Assembly: GCA_034421575.1 (NCBI GenBank)
Contig: DAOUKG010000035.1
Coordinates: forward strand, 33,963 to 97,962
Direction: 5' to 3'
DNA: 64,000 nt
DNA from: VXLM01 sp034421575
Lineage (GTDB): Bacteria > Chloroflexota > Dehalococcoidia > Lucifugimonadales > VXLM01
Position numbers and translations under genes: made by a program. Below the pieces are notes generated by a model, which ran no database searches, had not been told where the DNA came from, and was given only the letters and a program-made list of their open reading frames with translations. Of the stretch, positions 51,901-60,377 are shown one piece after another; positions within the stretch are counted from its first letter, which is position 1, and each line of letters begins with the position of its first letter.

Positions 51901-53417
51901 CCCATAGCGCGGTGAACGAAATCCCGACGCACGTGCAGGGCGCTCTGCTCTCGCCGGTCGTATTCGACGTGCGCGACTTCTTTAGCGCTAGGGACCTCCC
52001 TGCGTACCTTGTCGGCGGCATAGTGCGCGACGCTCTGCTGGGCAAGAAGACGGAAGACATAGACCTCGCCGTCGAGGCGAACCCTGCCAACTTGCTGGAC
52101 GTCGCCGCATTGCTCGCCGATGCGGTCGAGGGCAGGTTCGTCCTCCTCAATCGGGAGAGGGGAGCGGCCCGCATCGTCTTGAGTGCCCATTCGACCATTG
52201 ACCTCATAGCGGCCCCTGAAGGGCCGGCGCGTGATCTCGCCCGCAGGGACTTCACCATCAATGCAATGGCGGCGCCGCTGGACGAAACGCTGTCCGCCGA
52301 TGGATGCATGGAGGTCATCGACCTTCACGGCGGTCGTGGTGACCTTGCCTCGAAGGTGCTCCGTGTCGTGTCGGAGGGCGCCTTCGACGACGATCCCGTG
52401 CGCCTGATCCGGGCACCGAGATTCGCCGCGCAGCTCGGCCTGACCATAACCGAAGAGACCCGCGAAGCGATTCGGCTCAAGGCCGGTATGCTGGGCCTGT
52501 CATCGCCCGAACGGGTGCGTGACGAACTGCTCAAGATTTTCGCTCTTCCGAATGCCATGGAGTCCGTCAGGACCCTTGACGAGTTGGGTCTGCTGAGCGT
52601 CGTGCTCCCGGAGCTCGATGAGGCTCGCGATGTATCGCAGCCGAAGGAACACTACTGGGATGTGTTCAATCACTGCGTAGAAACTGTCGGCATGGTCGAG
52701 GCGATATTGGGCCGTTCAAACGCTCTGGAAGGCTGGGTCTTGGACTCTATTCCTTCCTTCCCGGACATGGACTCGCACTTCCAAGAGCGCATAAGCGACG
52801 GACATAGCCGTTCGACTCTGGTAAGATTGAGTGGGCTGCTTCACGACATCGCGAAGCCGTCGACCAAAACAAGAGAAGAAAACGGGAGGATTCGGTTCCT
52901 AGGTCACCACAAGGTGGGCGCGGAGGTCGTGGACGAAATACTCGATAGGCTGCGGTTTGGAACGCGCGGCAAGCAATATGTGAGGACTCTCGTTCGGCAC
53001 CATCTCCGGCCCAAGCAGTTGGCTGAACGTGGGGCGATGCCCACGCGAAGGGCCCTCTTCCGGTATTACAGGGAACTGGGCGACGCCGCCATATCGACAC
53101 TTTACCTCAACATGGCCGACTACCTTGCCGCGCGCGGGCCCCTGCTGGAGCGTGGCGAGTGGCAAGAACACTGCGACCTGATGGCATTCATCTTGAACGC
53201 CGAACTGGAGAAGCCGGCGACTCCACGGCTCATTACCGGCGTCGACGTGATGGACGGTTTCGCCGTTGGACCCGGCCCCCGGATCGGCAGGGTCCTCGAT
53301 GCAGTGAATGAGGCGCAGGCCACAGGTGAAGTGGCGACCAGGGATGACGCGATGCGGCTCGCGGGCAGATTGTTGGAAGCGGAGACGGCAAACGGTAACG
53401 GCACACATGGTGCATAA
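51897..53417 (+). CDS. cca: CCA tRNA nucleotidyltransferase with HD domain
   Basis: Adds or repairs the 3' CCA of tRNA. In 506 residues, the head has YLVGGIVRDALLGKKTEDIDLAVEA with the GG/RRD and catalytic DxD acids, then RRDFTINAMA. The neck has FDDDPVRLIRAPRFAAQLG. A C-terminal HD domain follows (LSGLLHDIAKPSTKT...GHHKVGAEVVDEIL...RHHLRP), as in HD-containing CCA enzymes. I use ATG 51897, which overlaps the def stop as ATGA; an ATG at 51876 is less likely. The single tRNA in the window has an encoded CCA, so repair may be the main role for at least that tRNA. Confidence 0.94.
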   Translation: MTHSAVNEIPTHVQGALLSPVVFDVRDFFSARDLPAYLVGGIVRDALLGKKTEDIDLAVEANPANLLDVAALLADAVEGRFVLLNRERGAARIVLSAHSTIDLIAAPEGPARDLARRDFTINAMAAPLDETLSADGCMEVIDLHGGRGDLASKVLRVVSEGAFDDDPVRLIRAPRFAAQLGLTITEETREAIRLKAGMLGLSSPERVRDELLKIFALPNAMESVRTLDELGLLSVVLPELDEARDVSQPKEHYWDVFNHCVETVGMVEAILGRSNALEGWVLDSIPSFPDMDSHFQERISDGHSRSTLVRLSGLLHDIAKPSTKTREENGRIRFLGHHKVGAEVVDEILDRLRFGTRGKQYVRTLVRHHLRPKQLAERGAMPTRRALFRYYRELGDAAISTLYLNMADYLAARGPLLERGEWQEHCDLMAFILNAELEKPATPRLITGVDVMDGFAVGPGPRIGRVLDAVNEAQATGEVATRDDAMRLAGRLLEAETANGNGTHGA

Positions 53418-53441
53418 GAGAAACGTCGGACGGAGAGAACG

Positions 53442-55400
53442 TTGCGCAGATACGCCAGGATACTGATCTTCATAGTGGTCCTGGTCGTGTTGTCCGGCCT
53501 TGCGGTCGGAATCAAGACGATCACGATCGGGAACTTCCAGCGCGGCGGCGAAGACACGCTGCTGGGGCTCACCCTAGGCCTCGACCTTCAGGGCGGGAGC
53601 CACCTCGTGTATCAGGCCAACGTGATGAGCGAGCCCGATGACGAAGGTCAGATGACCGGCGAGAGGATTCCTCCAACCGCGGACCAGATGGACGCGTTGA
53701 AACGGACCATCGAGCGCCGTCTCAACTCTTCGGGACTTGGCGAGCCGATTCTCCAGGTACTGGGTGACGACCGGTTGCTCGTGCAGATTCCGGGCGTCAG
53801 CGATCCCGACAGCGCGAAGGCGCTGATTGGCGAGACAGCCCAGTTGGAGTTCCTGCATCGGACGAGAAACGTTCCTCAGCCGTTGGAGTTCGAGGAAGGT
53901 GACATCGTTGGCTATCGCGTCGTGGAAATGACGCCCGAACTGTTCTCTCCGCCCGAGGCTGCGGAGGAGACCGACGCTGAGGATTCGGAACAGGCTGCCC
54001 AAGAGTCAGAGGACTCAAGCAGTGAGGGAGAGGAATCCTCTGAAGGTGCGGATGACGCCGCATCCAACCAGGAAGAGGAGTCTGACGCAGTCCCCTCCGA
54101 GGCAGGCCCGCCCGGACTGGAGGTGGAATTCAGTGATAGCGGACTGGCCAAGTTCGCGCCGTATGTTGCTGAACTGCGAGACAGCTTGGTTCCCGTGACG
54201 GGTACCGAGGCCACCTACCCGGACAGGCTGGCATTCTCACTGGCTGGGAGTGATGCACAGGAAGTTGAGGTCACCTACCAGCCAGTACTGTTCCTAGACG
54301 ACGGAACTCTGTTCCCTGTCGGAGGAGAACCGAGCGTACGAGAGATTATCGACACAAACAAGTACGTCATCAGCCTGATCGAGGCACTGATCGACAGCGA
54401 AGACCCGCTGGCGGATGCGGAGAGGCAGTTCCCGCCCGGTGGCGAACTGGTCTTCAAGCTAATCAAGGGCAGGGTGGATGAGGACATCAACCTGACGGGT
54501 GACGACTTGGCCCGTGCCTACCCGGGACAGCACCAGGGGTCGGGCGCTCCCATCGTGAACATCGAGTTCAACGGCGAGGGCACGAGAAAATTCGCCGAGA
54601 TCACTACCGAGATTGCGGGCACCTCCGATCAGATCGCCATCTTCCTCGACGATGAGGAGTTGATCGCTCCAGTCGCAGAGCAGGCGATTACCGGCGGCAC
54701 CGCGTACATATCCGGACGGGACTTTACCATCGAACGAGTCCGGGACATCGCACTGCTGCTGGAGTCGGGACGACTGCCGATTCCCATCGAGTTGATTCTC
54801 GAGAAGGACGTCGACGCGATTCTTGGCTCCGACTCGCTGCAAAAGAGCGTGAGGGCAGGCGTGGTCGGTCTCGTGCTCGTGTTCCTGTTCATGCTTTTGT
54901 ACTACCGAATGCCGGGTCTGATAGCGGCGCTGGCGCTGCTGATCTATGCCCTGGTGCTCATTGCGATATTCAAGATGCTGCCCGTGACGCTTACGCTCTC
55001 CGGCGTGGCGGCCGCCATCCTGTCGGTGGGCATGGCCGTGGACGCGAACATCCTGATATTCGAGAGAATGAAGGAGGAGATGCGGGCGGGACGCACGCTC
55101 CTCTCCTCGATCAACATCGGGTTCAATCGTGCGTGGTCCGCCATTCGCGACAGCAACGTCTCGACGCTGATAACGTCGGGCATCCTGTACTGGTTCGCCG
55201 ATACCCTTGGCGCTACGGTGGTGCAGGGTTTCGCGGCGACTCTGGCAATCGGGGTGATGCTCAGCATGTTCTCCGCGATCTTCGTGAGCAGGACGCTGCT
55301 TCGCATAGTTGCGCTGACGGGAATTGGCAGGCGTCTGCGCTGGTTCGTTCCGACCGAGGGCAAGAATCTTCCTCAGCTTCAGCTTGAGCCGAGGGGCTAG
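53442..55400 (+). CDS. secD: Protein translocase subunit SecD, with an acidic insertion
   Basis: Helps complete Sec-dependent export using the proton gradient. The 652 residues carry the N-terminal helix and LGLTLGLDLQGGSHLVYQ, VQIPGV, and the RND-type core VGLVLVFLFMLLYYRMPGL...LSVGMAVDANILIFERMKEEMRAGRTL. An unusual stretch at about residues 170-225 is dominated by Glu, Ser, Ala and Asp (such as EETDAEDSEQAAQESEDSSS) within the first extracytoplasmic domain. The start is TTG 53442 with GGAGAG nearby. It follows cca by 24 bases and precedes secF by 44. Confidence 0.94.
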   Translation: MRRYARILIFIVVLVVLSGLAVGIKTITIGNFQRGGEDTLLGLTLGLDLQGGSHLVYQANVMSEPDDEGQMTGERIPPTADQMDALKRTIERRLNSSGLGEPILQVLGDDRLLVQIPGVSDPDSAKALIGETAQLEFLHRTRNVPQPLEFEEGDIVGYRVVEMTPELFSPPEAAEETDAEDSEQAAQESEDSSSEGEESSEGADDAASNQEEESDAVPSEAGPPGLEVEFSDSGLAKFAPYVAELRDSLVPVTGTEATYPDRLAFSLAGSDAQEVEVTYQPVLFLDDGTLFPVGGEPSVREIIDTNKYVISLIEALIDSEDPLADAERQFPPGGELVFKLIKGRVDEDINLTGDDLARAYPGQHQGSGAPIVNIEFNGEGTRKFAEITTEIAGTSDQIAIFLDDEELIAPVAEQAITGGTAYISGRDFTIERVRDIALLLESGRLPIPIELILEKDVDAILGSDSLQKSVRAGVVGLVLVFLFMLLYYRMPGLIAALALLIYALVLIAIFKMLPVTLTLSGVAAAILSVGMAVDANILIFERMKEEMRAGRTLLSSINIGFNRAWSAIRDSNVSTLITSGILYWFADTLGATVVQGFAATLAIGVMLSMFSAIFVSRTLLRIVALTGIGRRLRWFVPTEGKNLPQLQLEPRG

Positions 55401-55444
55401 GGCGGACGGTTCAACTTCAATGAGAAATATCCGGGAGTAAATTC

Positions 55445-56389
55445 GTGGACTTCGTAGGAAAGCGCATCTGGTTCTTCTTGCTGTCGGCATTGATCCTCTT
55501 GCCGGGAGTAGTGTTCCTCATCATCGCTCCGGGTCTGAAGCCGGGGATCGACTTCACCGGTGGTTCGACCGTCATGTTCGAGGTGACCGATTCGGTCACG
55601 CAGGACTCTCTGCGCGGCGTCATGACCGGCTTGGGGCATCCGGACGCCGTGATCCAGAAGATGGACGACAGGACCTTCTTCATTCGCACCAAGGAGTTGA
55701 GGGATGAGGAAAAGGACAACGTCATCGCGGAGATCCAGCGGCAGGAGTCACCCGGCGGCGTGGAACTGCTGGCCTTCGACCTCGTCTCTCCCGTAGTTGC
55801 GGCGGAGACGGTGCTGAACGCCTTCTACGCCGTGGTCGCCGCCGCCATCGGCATCTTCCTGTACCTGTGGTGGGCTTTCCGCAACGTTCCCAGCCCGTTC
55901 CGCTACGGGCTTGCGGCCATCGTGGCCCTCGTCCACGACTCGATGATCGTCATCGGCATCTTCGCCATTTTGGGCGAGGTCGCGGACATCGAGGTCAATA
56001 CGATGTTCCTTGTCGCGATCCTGACAGTCATCGGCTACAGCGTGAACGACACCATCGTGGTGTTCGACCGTCTGCGCGAGAATATCATCCTGTACCCGAA
56101 CCGCACGCTCACTCATAACGCCAACATCAGCATCATGGAGAGCATGGGCAGGTCTCTCAATACGAGCCTGACGTTGCTGTTCACCCTGCTGGCGCTCCTG
56201 CTCGTCGGCGGTGAGACGATCCGCATCTTCCTGTGGGTACTCATCATCGGCGTCATCGCGGGGACCTACAGCAGCATCGGCATTGCCACCCCGCTGCTGG
56301 TCGTCTGGGAATCAGGCGCGGTCGGTCGCTTCTTCCTGCGGCTGATGGGGAGAACCCAGCCCGCCGGGGCGGCCTCCGAGACCGCTTGA
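55445..56389 (+). CDS. secF: Protein translocase subunit SecF
   Basis: The partner of SecD in the membrane. In 314 residues, it begins MDFVGKRIWFFLLSALILLPGVVFLI, has LKPGIDFTGGSTVMFEV, and carries the conserved six-helix core: ALVHDSMIVIGIFAILG and VILTVIGYSVNDTIVVFDRLRENI. SMGRSLNTSLTLLFTLLALLL follows. The start is GTG 55445, with GGGAG upstream. A terminator after its stop ends the def-cca-secD-secF operon. Confidence 0.96.
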   Translation: MDFVGKRIWFFLLSALILLPGVVFLIIAPGLKPGIDFTGGSTVMFEVTDSVTQDSLRGVMTGLGHPDAVIQKMDDRTFFIRTKELRDEEKDNVIAEIQRQESPGGVELLAFDLVSPVVAAETVLNAFYAVVAAAIGIFLYLWWAFRNVPSPFRYGLAAIVALVHDSMIVIGIFAILGEVADIEVNTMFLVAILTVIGYSVNDTIVVFDRLRENIILYPNRTLTHNANISIMESMGRSLNTSLTLLFTLLALLLVGGETIRIFLWVLIIGVIAGTYSSIGIATPLLVVWESGAVGRFFLRLMGRTQPAGAASETA

Positions 56390-56406
56390 GAGAACCCACT
56401 GAAAAC

Positions 56407-56443
56407 ACACCGCCCGGTCAGCAAACCGGGCGGTGTTATGTTT
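56407..56443 (+). terminator. Intrinsic terminator after secF
   Basis: ACACCGCCCGGT (56407-56418), loop CAGCAA, ACCGGGCGGTGT (56425-56436), then TATGTTT. A 12-base perfect stem located 17 bases after the stop. Confidence 0.8.
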
Positions 56444-56567
56444 AAGCACTGGTGGGACATCGAGAACGGCTGCTCAGGGCGAACGGAGCAGCGTTACGCC
56501 CCACACGGCCTTCGAGAGGCTCTCAAGCAAATGCTCTCATCACCCTCACCCTAGCCCTCTCCCACGA

Positions 56568-58269
56568 GAGGCTGTCTCATTGTTTTGTTTGGGGCACGGT
56601 AGGCTGAGTGAGAGACACAATCAGATGGCGGATGGTATGAACAAAGTGGCGAAGGTGACGCAGGCAGCGTTGGTCAAGGCGGCGTCCAGCGGTCGGGCGA
56701 GGCGTCTGTTCCCGCAGCGGACCTGTCTCAGAGGGAGACGCTGGACCGACACCAGACCTCCACACCGCGTGGAGGCTCTTGAGATTGAACGCGGTGGTCA
56801 GCAGATGCCATTCGGACACCACGCCGCTATGGCCTCTGAGCAGGAAGCGTCTGGCGCCGTGCCACTCTTTGAGCAGGCCAAAGACCGGCTCGACGATCGC
56901 ACTCCTGCGCCGATACAGCTTCTTGGCCGATACGCTCGCCATCAGTTCGTTGTGCCGTTGCAGTATCGGCTCGTGTTCGCTGATCCTTATGGAGCGACCG
57001 TCCTTCGAGGAGGTGCACTTGCCGAAGGCAGGACAGGACCTGCAGTCCTGGCCGTTCGCCCTGTAGCGCCTGACCCTGTAGCCGTTGCTGTGAGTGAAGC
57101 TGTCTTTGTAGGTGAGCACCTTTTGTTGAGGACACAGGTAGGTGTCGGTCTCCGAACGGTAGGTGAAATGGTCCTTATGGTACGGGTTGCGGCGTCTGCG
57201 GTCGTGGGTGCCGGGCATCAACACCGTGTGGTCGCCGGCGTTGCACTCGGCAAGGTTGGGCCCCGAATGGTATCCGGCGTCTGCAACGGTCACAACGTCC
57301 CGCTCGGTGTCGATGTTCTCTGCGGCAGTCTCGATCATCGGCGCCAACTGGGGATGGTCGTCGGAGTCGGATGTCACGTCCGCCGCCGTGATCAACATAC
57401 CCCCTTGGCCTTCGTCCTCGGACGAAAGCGGGGAGACCATCGACTGGGCGTTGTAGCCGGTGATGTAGCTGCCTTTGCCGGTGTTGAGCAGGTTAGCGTC
57501 CTCGTCGGTCAGGTTCGTGTGGTTCGGCCCCTCCTCATCTTCGACGCGGGCGAGCGCCTCACCCACCCGCTGACGCAGAGACTCGGCGTCGGCAAGCTCC
57601 TGCGGCAAGTTCGGCTGCACCGAGTCGCCCCCGGTGGCGTTCTGGGCCTCCAGTTCCGAGATCGCTCGCTCGGTACGGGCCAACAGCCGTTTCAGCCCCT
57701 TGGCGTCGTGAGTATGTCTCATCGAGGCGTTGGCCCCGATTCGAGTGCCGTCCACCGCCTGGATGGCCAACTCCACAAGGCCCGCGCTCACAGCCGTGCG
57801 CACCGTGCGGCGCAGCAGCGTCCGCATCCGGTCTCGGTGCGCCCTGTAGAAGCGCCACAGGGTGTTGTGGTCGGGTTGCTGCATCCCAACAAGCCACATG
57901 TAGGGAACCTGGTCTCTGCATGCCGCCTCGAGCTTGCGGCTGGAGCGCACACCGGTCATGAAGCCGTATATCCATACGCCCAGCAAGGCGCAGGGGTGGT
58001 AGGCGCCGGCGCCACGCGGGTCTCCCTGAAGGTCAATCTCCAACTCCTCCCAGGCCTCGGCGTCAAGCCCGTCCACGAATGCCGCCGCGAATCTGACAGG
58101 GTGGTCTTCGGGAACCAGATCGTCCAGCGTCGGCGGCATCAGCCAAGCCTGTTCACGACTGAAGGGTCTCAAAGGCATCGCAACTACCTCACTACAAGAT
58201 ATCCCAACACTTCAACTTGCTCCTCTACACGGCAGTATACATCCGAAAAAGGTATTTTGAGACAGCCTC
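56568..58269 (-). mobile_element. IS1182-type insertion sequence inside a palindromic repeat
   Basis: Terminal inverted repeats GAGGCTGTCTCA (56568-56579) and TGAGACAGCCTC (58258-58269) bound a single transposase gene, 1702 bases in all. Outside the ends, the host DNA is itself an inverted repeat. CCCTCACCCTAGCCCTCTCC with CCACGA lies on the left, and TCGTGG with GAGAGGGCTAGGGTGAGGG on the right. The element thus sits in the middle of a dispersed palindrome. No plain direct target duplication is seen. Confidence 0.85.
56577..58178 (-). CDS. IS1182-family transposase
   Basis: A 533-residue DDE transposase, complete. The N-terminal SREQAWLMPPTLDDLVPEDHPVRFAAAFVDGLD is typical of the IS1182 family, followed by CALLGVWIYGFMTGVRSSRKLE and QPDHNTLWRFYRAHRDRM. 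DDE-core segments include AIQAVDGTRIGANAS, TVADAGYHSGPNL and the C-terminal RRSAIVEPVFGLLKEWHGARRFLLRG. No frameshift or stop interrupts it, so the copy may be active. An equally long plus-strand frame over it is an antisense shadow. Confidence 0.94.
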   Translation of the reverse strand: MPLRPFSREQAWLMPPTLDDLVPEDHPVRFAAAFVDGLDAEAWEELEIDLQGDPRGAGAYHPCALLGVWIYGFMTGVRSSRKLEAACRDQVPYMWLVGMQQPDHNTLWRFYRAHRDRMRTLLRRTVRTAVSAGLVELAIQAVDGTRIGANASMRHTHDAKGLKRLLARTERAISELEAQNATGGDSVQPNLPQELADAESLRQRVGEALARVEDEEGPNHTNLTDEDANLLNTGKGSYITGYNAQSMVSPLSSEDEGQGGMLITAADVTSDSDDHPQLAPMIETAAENIDTERDVVTVADAGYHSGPNLAECNAGDHTVLMPGTHDRRRRNPYHKDHFTYRSETDTYLCPQQKVLTYKDSFTHSNGYRVRRYRANGQDCRSCPAFGKCTSSKDGRSIRISEHEPILQRHNELMASVSAKKLYRRRSAIVEPVFGLLKEWHGARRFLLRGHSGVVSEWHLLTTAFNLKSLHAVWRSGVGPASPSETGPLREQTPRPTAGRRLDQRCLRHLRHFVHTIRHLIVSLTQPTVPQTKQ

Positions 58270-58364
58270 GTCGTGGGAGAGGGCTAGGGTGAGGGTATGA
58301 GGGTAACCCTTCCCCAACTACCAAGAACCCACACACACTCTGCACCCTCCGCGCCCTCCGACCC

Positions 58365-58970
58365 CTACAGCACAGAGAGCTGCTGCAGCGGCCAGAACCT
58401 CACCCACGCGCGTCCGATGAGGTTCTCTGCAGGCACGGGACCCCATGACCGCGAGTCGTTGCTGGCGCCCCGGTTGTCTCCCAGGACGAACAGGGTGCCG
58501 GGCTCGACCTCCACGGGCGCCATGTTGGTGTTGTCTCGCCGGGTAATGTACGGCTCGTCGAGCACAAAATTGTTCACATGGACGGTGCCGTTCTCTATCC
58601 ACACCGTGTCGCCCGGCAGACCGATGACCCGCTTGACGAAGTCGCGGTCGGCGTCTCGCGGCGAGCGGAACACTACCACCTCACCCCGCTTGGGCGACTG
58701 GAAGAGATACCCCCCGTCTTCGTCCTGTTCGGCTTCGTAGAAGGGAAGGATGCCGGCCACGCCTTCAGGGTCGAATCGCAGGTAGAAGAGCTTATTTACG
58801 ATCAGGTACTCGTCCTGCGCGAGCGTCGGCTCCATGCTGGGACCCTCGACGCGATAGTTCTGAATGCTCAGGTGGAGCGCCATGAAGACGAGCAGCGCCA
58901 GGATGATCGTCTCGAACGACTCTCGAAGGAGCACGCGAAGGGATGAAGCAAGCCGGAGGAGGGAAGACAT
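58365..58970 (-). CDS. lepB: Signal peptidase I
   Basis: Cleaves signal peptides of exported proteins at the outer membrane face. With the Met at 58970, the 201 residues give catalytic Ser45 in YRVEGPSMEPTL and Lys113 in DRDFVKRVIGLPGD, followed by LGDNRGASNDSRSWGPV. One N-terminal membrane helix (FETIILALLVFMALHLSIQN) anchors it. The frame extends to ATG 59027, with no clear ribosome site for either start. It is unlinked to neighbours; the insertion sequence is just beyond its 3' end. Confidence 0.93.
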   Translation of the reverse strand: MSSLLRLASSLRVLLRESFETIILALLVFMALHLSIQNYRVEGPSMEPTLAQDEYLIVNKLFYLRFDPEGVAGILPFYEAEQDEDGGYLFQSPKRGEVVVFRSPRDADRDFVKRVIGLPGDTVWIENGTVHVNNFVLDEPYITRRDNTNMAPVEVEPGTLFVLGDNRGASNDSRSWGPVPAENLIGRAWVRFWPLQQLSVL

Positions 58971-59027
58971 TGAATAGGTGGTGTCCTGCATCCATTGTAC
59001 CAGAGGCTGAATGGAAGATACGTACAT

Positions 59028-59735
59028 GCCTGTCAGGTCATAACCGTTCAGACTTCACGAGACCGCCCGACACACACATCCCACCGTCATTCCCGCCCCA
59101 CCACCCGTCATTCCCGCGAAAGTGGGAATCCACGCCCCAGCCAGCCCATCGTAGGGGCAACCCTTGTGGTTGCCCGTCCCCGATACCGCCCCAACACCCG
59201 TCATTCCCGTCCCCCATATCGTCATTCCGGCGAAAGAACGTCACCCCGTACCACGATACGGGGCCGGAATCCAGTCCCCGGTCAACCTCCCGTAGGGGCG
59301 ATTCGCGAATCGCCCTGTTCCCATTGTCATGATTGGTGGTGTCGGTGACAACCGACATGAACGATTCCTCAGAAATTAACCCCCTGCCAACCTGTCGTAA
59401 GGGCAACCCTTGTGGTTGCCCTTCCCCGATACCGCCCCACCACCCGTCATTCCCGTCCCCGATACCGTCCCACGCCGTCATTCCCGTCCCCCATATCGTC
59501 ATTCCCGTGTAGGCCGGAATCCATGCCCCGGCCAACCTCCCGTAGGGGCGGGTTTCAAACCCGCCCTTGGTGCTCAGCCACACCCGTTCGTGGTGAGCTT
59601 GTCGAACCATGAACGGTACCTCGACCCTTCAACAGGCCCGGGATTGAACAGTGCCCTCTCCGAGCGATCCGCACATAGAAACCGGCATTGCGAAGGTACG
59701 TCAGCCGATAGGATTGCCCTATATGTTGGGATATC
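59028..59735. repeat. Dense cluster of mixed dispersed repeats
   Basis: About 700 bases almost wholly made of repeats, with no gene. ATTCCCGCGAAAGTGGGAAT hairpins lie near 59107. GTAGGGGCAACCCTTGTGGT blocks occur at 59152 and 59397 (the latter altered). The palindromic GTAGGGGCGATTCGCGAATC lies at 59292, and GTAGGGGCGGGTTTCAAACC at 59542. Two near-copies of a CCCCGATACCGCCCCA(A/C)CAC unit with a following CGTCATTCCCGTCCCCCATA form an imperfect tandem (59178-59233 and 59427-59509). A CGTTCGTGGTGAGCTTGTCG element fragment spans 59585-59650. Confidence 0.75.
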
Positions 59736-60377
59736 ATGAAATCAGAGGACTTCACCTGGCGAAAGCGTATGCAGCCCGACGAACCACAGCTCGTTGACCG
59801 GAGCCGGGATGGCGACCTGTCGGCGTTCAACGCCATCGTCGAGAGGTACCAGTCGCAGGTCTACAACGTCTCCGCCCGCATCCTCGGCGACCGTCACCTG
59901 GCCGAGGACGTTGCGCAGGAGACGTTCATCAAGGCGCACCGGTCGCTGGGCGGCTTCCGTGGCGGGAGCCTGCGGGCATGGCTGCTCCGCATCGCCTCCA
60001 ACCTCAGCCTCGACGCGACGCGATCACGCAAGCGCCGGCCCGCGGAGTCGCTCGAAGCCGCGAGCGAACGTCCCGGCTTCTTCCTTCCCTCCGACACCCC
60101 AGGCCCGGAACAGGCCGCCCTCCAGGGGGAACTGCGCGACAAGCTCCAGGAGTCGATCATGTCCCTCCCCGACGATCAACGCGCCGTTCTCGTGCTGATC
60201 GACGTGCAGGGCCTTTCCTACGATGAGGCCGCCGATGCGATTGGAAGCGCGGTCGGCACCGTGAAATCGCGACTGGCAAGGGGGAGACGGCGTTTGAGAG
60301 AAGCCCTCATGGAACACCGGGAACTTTTGCCCGCTCAATTTCGTCAGATAGACAGTGGACGTGCAAGCCATGGCTAG
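59736..60377 (+). CDS. ECF-type RNA polymerase sigma factor
   Basis: A 213-residue sigma-70 family regulator of the RpoE type. Region 2 reads FNAIVERYQSQVYNVSARILGDRHLAEDVAQETFIKAHRSLGGFRGGSLRAWLLRIASNLSLDATR. Region 4 is MSLPDDQRAVLVLIDVQGLSYDEAADAIGSAVGTVKSRLARGRRRLREAL. The anti-sigma gene starts within its last codons (overlap of eight bases), a standard regulator pair. Upstream DNA is repeat-rich and the controlling promoter is not evident. Confidence 0.93.
   Translation: MKSEDFTWRKRMQPDEPQLVDRSRDGDLSAFNAIVERYQSQVYNVSARILGDRHLAEDVAQETFIKAHRSLGGFRGGSLRAWLLRIASNLSLDATRSRKRRPAESLEAASERPGFFLPSDTPGPEQAALQGELRDKLQESIMSLPDDQRAVLVLIDVQGLSYDEAADAIGSAVGTVKSRLARGRRRLREALMEHRELLPAQFRQIDSGRASHG

Noticed and set aside
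53442..55400. The acidic stretch in SecD as a frameshifted segment
   Set aside because: The frame stays open and conserved SecD sequence resumes in the same frame afterwards, so a genuine insertion is simpler.
56433..58292. A 619-residue plus-strand open frame
   Set aside because: It lies antisense to the complete IS1182-type transposase. Its protein is unlike any family and rich in Gly, Val, Arg and His, as expected from a shadow frame of a GC-rich gene.
59028..59735. Possible CRISPR array
   Set aside because: Repeats are palindromic and of several kinds, spacing is irregular, units reappear singly elsewhere, and no cas gene is present in the window.
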